A DNA stretch of 64,000 nucleotides, from contig NZ_STGX01000010.1 in assembly GCF_004912155.1 (NCBI RefSeq), positions 110,200 to 174,199 on the forward strand, given 5' to 3'. Positions 61,497-64,000 of the stretch are shown here, piece by piece. The notes under the pieces were generated by a model. The model was not told where the DNA came from and searched no databases. It saw only the letters and a program-made list of their open reading frames with translations. Position numbers and translations under genes: made by a program. This DNA is from Glycomyces paridis. GTDB taxonomy: Bacteria; Actinomycetota; Actinomycetes; Mycobacteriales; Micromonosporaceae. Within the stretch, counting starts at the first letter, position 1, and the number at the start of each line of letters is the position of its first letter.

Positions 61497-63017
61497 ATGT
61501 CCGACGATCCGATCGTCCAGATGACCGGGATCAGGAAGGACTTCACCGGTGTCCGCGCCCTCGACGGCGTGGACTTCACCCTGCGGCCAGGAGAGATCCA
61601 CGCCGTCATGGGGGAGAACGGCGCCGGGAAGTCCACTTTGATCAAGGTCTTGACGGGCGTCCACGCACCCGACGCCGGCGAGATCCTCCTCGAAGGCAGA
61701 CCGGTCAGGTTCCACAGTCCCGGCGGCGCCCAGGCCGCCGGGATCTCGACGGTCTACCAGGAGGTCAACCTCACCGACAACCTGTCGGTGGCCGAGAACC
61801 TCTTCGCGGGGCGCGAGCCGCGCCGCGGCCCCTTCATCGACTTCAGGGCCATGCGCCGCAAGGCCAGGGCGCTCCTGGCCGAGATCGGCATCGACCTCAA
61901 CGTCGCCGCGCCCCTGTCGGCGTACTCGATCGCCATGCAGCAGCTCGTCGCGATCGCCCGAGCGGTCGACATCGAGGCGAAGGTCCTCATCCTCGACGAG
62001 CCGACCTCCTCGCTCGACCGCGACGAGGTCGAGGTCCTCCTCGGCGTCATGCGCCGCCTCGCCGAGGGCGGCACCGCCCTGGTGTTCATCTCCCACTTCC
62101 TCGACCAGGTCTACGAGATCGCCGACCGCATGACCGTGCTGCGCAACGGCGCGCTCGTCGGCTCCTGGGCCACCGCGGACCTGCCGCAGGGCGAGCTCAT
62201 CGGGCACATGCTCGGGCGCGAGGCCGCCACGCTGGAGCAGATCGAGCGGGACGCCTCGGCGCACCGCGTCGCGGACGAGGAGCCGCTGGTGCGGGCCGAG
62301 GGCCTGGGCCGCAAGGGCTCCATCGCCCCCTACGACCTCACGATCCGCCGCGGCGAGGTCGTCGGCCTGGCCGGGCTGCTCGGCTCGGGCCGCACCGAGA
62401 CCGCCCGGCTCATCGCCGGGGCCGACCGGGCCGACGCCGGGTCGCTGGTCTTCGACGGCGCCCCCGCCGGGCGCCACAACCCGCGTACCGCCGCCGCCCG
62501 CGGCATCGCGTTCTGCCCCGAGAACCGCAAGACCGAAGGGCTCGTAGGGGATCTGAGCGTCGCCGAGAACATGATCCTGGCGATGCAGGCCTCGCGCGGC
62601 TGGGCCCGGTCCGTCCCGGCCGCCCGCCGCGACCGGCTCGTCGCCGAGTTCATCGAGAAGCTCGACATCCGCCCCGCCGACCCGGCGATGCCCGTCAAGA
62701 ACCTCTCGGGCGGCAACCAGCAGAAGGTGCTTCTGGCCCGCTGGATGCTCGTCGAACCCAAACTGCTCATCCTCGACGAGCCCACGCGCGGCATCGACGT
62801 CGGCGCGAAGGCCGACATCCAGCGTCTCGTGGCCGAGCTCTCCGGCGGCGGCATGGCCGTCCTGTTCGTCTCGGCCGAGCTCGACGAGGTCACCCGCCTG
62901 TCCGACCGGATCGCGGTCCTGCGCGACCGCGCCCTGGTCGCCGTGCTCGAATCCGAGGCCGACATGACCACCGACCGCATCGTCGACGCCATCGTGTCGG
63001 GAGGGCACCGCGCGTGA
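61497..63017 (+). CDS. Sugar ABC importer ATPase (two NBDs, YtfR/RbsA type)
   Basis: 506 aa with two ATPase halves. First half: Walker A GENGAGKST (about 40), signature degenerated to LSAYSIAMQQL, Walker B LILDEPTSSLD. Second half: P-loop weak (GLLGSGRTE), signature LSGGNQQKV, Walker B LLILDEPTRGIDVG. This is the usual asymmetric carbohydrate-importer (CUT2) ATPase. Stop overlaps the permease GTG by three bases. Confidence 0.94.
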   Translation: MSDDPIVQMTGIRKDFTGVRALDGVDFTLRPGEIHAVMGENGAGKSTLIKVLTGVHAPDAGEILLEGRPVRFHSPGGAQAAGISTVYQEVNLTDNLSVAENLFAGREPRRGPFIDFRAMRRKARALLAEIGIDLNVAAPLSAYSIAMQQLVAIARAVDIEAKVLILDEPTSSLDRDEVEVLLGVMRRLAEGGTALVFISHFLDQVYEIADRMTVLRNGALVGSWATADLPQGELIGHMLGREAATLEQIERDASAHRVADEEPLVRAEGLGRKGSIAPYDLTIRRGEVVGLAGLLGSGRTETARLIAGADRADAGSLVFDGAPAGRHNPRTAAARGIAFCPENRKTEGLVGDLSVAENMILAMQASRGWARSVPAARRDRLVAEFIEKLDIRPADPAMPVKNLSGGNQQKVLLARWMLVEPKLLILDEPTRGIDVGAKADIQRLVAELSGGGMAVLFVSAELDEVTRLSDRIAVLRDRALVAVLESEADMTTDRIVDAIVSGGHRA

Positions 63018-64000
63018 ACGCCTACACCAAGCGCCTCATGTGGCCGGTGATCATCCTGGTCGCCCTCGTCGCCGTCAACATCGCCGCCACCGGCATCGAC
63101 TTCATCGTCCCCAGCGTCCACGACGGCCGCCTCGGCGGCGCGTTCGTGAACATCCTGCGCCGCTCCGCGCCGCTCCTGCTCATCTCGCTGGGCATGACGC
63201 TCGTCATCGCCACCAAGGGCATCGACCTGTCGGTGGGCGCCGTCTACGCCATCGGCGCGGCGATCGCCTGCCAGATGATCATCGACGCCCCCGACCAGAC
63301 CTCCGCCGGGCTCGTCGCCGCCGCCGTGGCGCTCGCGCTCGCCGTCACCGCCGTCATCGGCGCGTGGAACGGGGTCATGGTGGCCCGCTTCGGCATCCAG
63401 CCGATCGTCGCCACGCTCATCCTCATGATCGCCGGGCGCGGCATCGCGCAGCTCGTCACCGGCGGCCAGATCCCGAAGGTCCAGGACGCGAGCCCGTTCA
63501 CCGGCATCGGGCGCGGCTCGCTGTGGACGATCCCGATCCCGATCTGGATCGCGGTCCTCACCCTCGTCGCGCTCGCCCTGCTCACCCGCCGCACCGCACT
63601 GGGGATGCTCCTCGAATCGGTCGGCGGGAACCCCGAGGCCAGCCGCCTCGCGGGCATCCGCGCCAAGGGGATCACCGTCCTGGTGTACCTCGTGTGCGGG
63701 CTGTGCGCGGGCCTGGCCGGGCTCATCGGCGCGGCCAACCTCGGCAGCGCCGACGCCAACAACGGCGGCCTGTGGATCGAACTGGACGCGATCCTCGCCG
63801 TCGTCATCGGCGGGACCGCGCTGCTCGGCGGCCGGTTCTTCCTGCTGGGCACCACGATCGGCGTGGTGATCATCGGGACGCTGGAGGACACCATCATCAA
63901 CGTCGGGCTCTCCAGCCAGTGGCAGTTCACCGCCAAGGCCATCGTCGTCTTCGCCGTCGCGCTGCTCCAGAGCCCCGAGTTCCGGGCCTGGGTCCTGAAG
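63014..64000 (+). CDS. Sugar ABC permease (YtfT/RbsC type), cut by window end
   Basis: At least 329 aa, open at the right edge. GTG start overlapping the ATPase stop. Multiple membrane helices; SLGMTLVIATKGIDLSVGAVYAIGAA is the standard CUT2 permease signature, with GGNPEASRLAGIRAKGITVLVY as the EAA-like loop. Probably followed by a second permease (YjfF-like) outside the window. Confidence 0.92.
   Translation, partial: MNAYTKRLMWPVIILVALVAVNIAATGIDFIVPSVHDGRLGGAFVNILRRSAPLLLISLGMTLVIATKGIDLSVGAVYAIGAAIACQMIIDAPDQTSAGLVAAAVALALAVTAVIGAWNGVMVARFGIQPIVATLILMIAGRGIAQLVTGGQIPKVQDASPFTGIGRGSLWTIPIPIWIAVLTLVALALLTRRTALGMLLESVGGNPEASRLAGIRAKGITVLVYLVCGLCAGLAGLIGAANLGSADANNGGLWIELDAILAVVIGGTALLGGRFFLLGTTIGVVIIGTLEDTIINVGLSSQWQFTAKAIVVFAVALLQSPEFRAWVLK

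Noticed and set aside
1-64000. CRISPR array, rRNA, prophage or IS transposase
   Set aside because: No regularly spaced short repeats of CRISPR type, no rRNA sequence and no transposase or phage gene were recognised.

Overview
The window is very GC-rich (roughly 70%), with strong third-position G/C, many GTG/TTG starts and long antisense shadow frames. Gene content is actinobacterial: a cvnABCD conservon, tRNA-Leu(UAA), an rpmG/MaoC cluster, a DUF222-HNH protein, LPXTG proteins carrying Cys-Gln thioester domains, and an LprG/P55-type pair. A filamentous or mycelial actinomycete is likely, perhaps Glycomycetales or a relative, but I cannot fix the genus from sequence alone.

Layout. 0.2-6 kb: a class III nucleotidyl cyclase fused to an AAA/TPR regulator, then a membrane Ser/Thr kinase. 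6-9.9 kb: nrdA-nrdB on the minus strand, then tRNA-Arg(CCG). 10-13.5 kb: a Tat-exported GH11 xylanase with a CBM2-like module, then a frameshifted LprG-like lipoprotein overlapping its P55-like MFS exporter. 13.5-16.7 kb: a small GNAT, a histidine phosphatase behind a PHO-box-like repeat, and a HelD/HelR-type helicase. 16.8-29 kb: four tandem paralogous family-5 solute-binding lipoproteins, then one complete oligopeptide ABC transporter (two permeases, two ATPases). 29-33.2 kb: a disturbed segment with small hypothetical genes, a GrpB-family frame reading into a secreted SH3b-like protein, a DUF222-HNH protein with a repetitive tail, and tRNA-Leu(UAA). 33.4-37.2 kb: conservon cvnABCD plus a GAF gene. 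37.4-46.5 kb: 5'-nucleotidase, BI-1 protein, FUSC exporter, guaA, double-Nudix protein, a 200-bp palindromic element, and a methyltransferase-like/phosphatidylserine decarboxylase fusion. 46.7-49.4 kb: two sortase-anchored thioester proteins. 49.5-50 kb: a chorismate mutase preceded by an aromatic leader peptide and a terminator. 50-57.2 kb: pcrA, an M23 peptidase, a heme oxygenase behind an iron box, a tiny secreted peptide and a GGDEF/EAL protein. 57.3-60.2 kb: tRNA-Thr, tRNA-Met, rpmG, two MaoC proteins, a convergent 3-hydroxyacyl-CoA dehydrogenase with no normal stop, and a PduO adenosyltransferase. 60.3-64 kb: a sugar ABC transporter (binding protein, ATPase, permease cut by the window end).

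The most rewarding observations are regulatory and structural. They are the Phe/Tyr-rich leader plus terminator before chorismate mutase, the 200-bp inverted-repeat element whose arms contain both flanking stop codons, and the solute-binding array serving one transporter. Also notable are the iron, phosphate and xylanase operator candidates, a DnaA-box pair, and three frames whose tails carry the only in-frame TTA codons I saw, close to the tRNA that reads them. I found no CRISPR array, rRNA, prophage or recognisable IS transposase.
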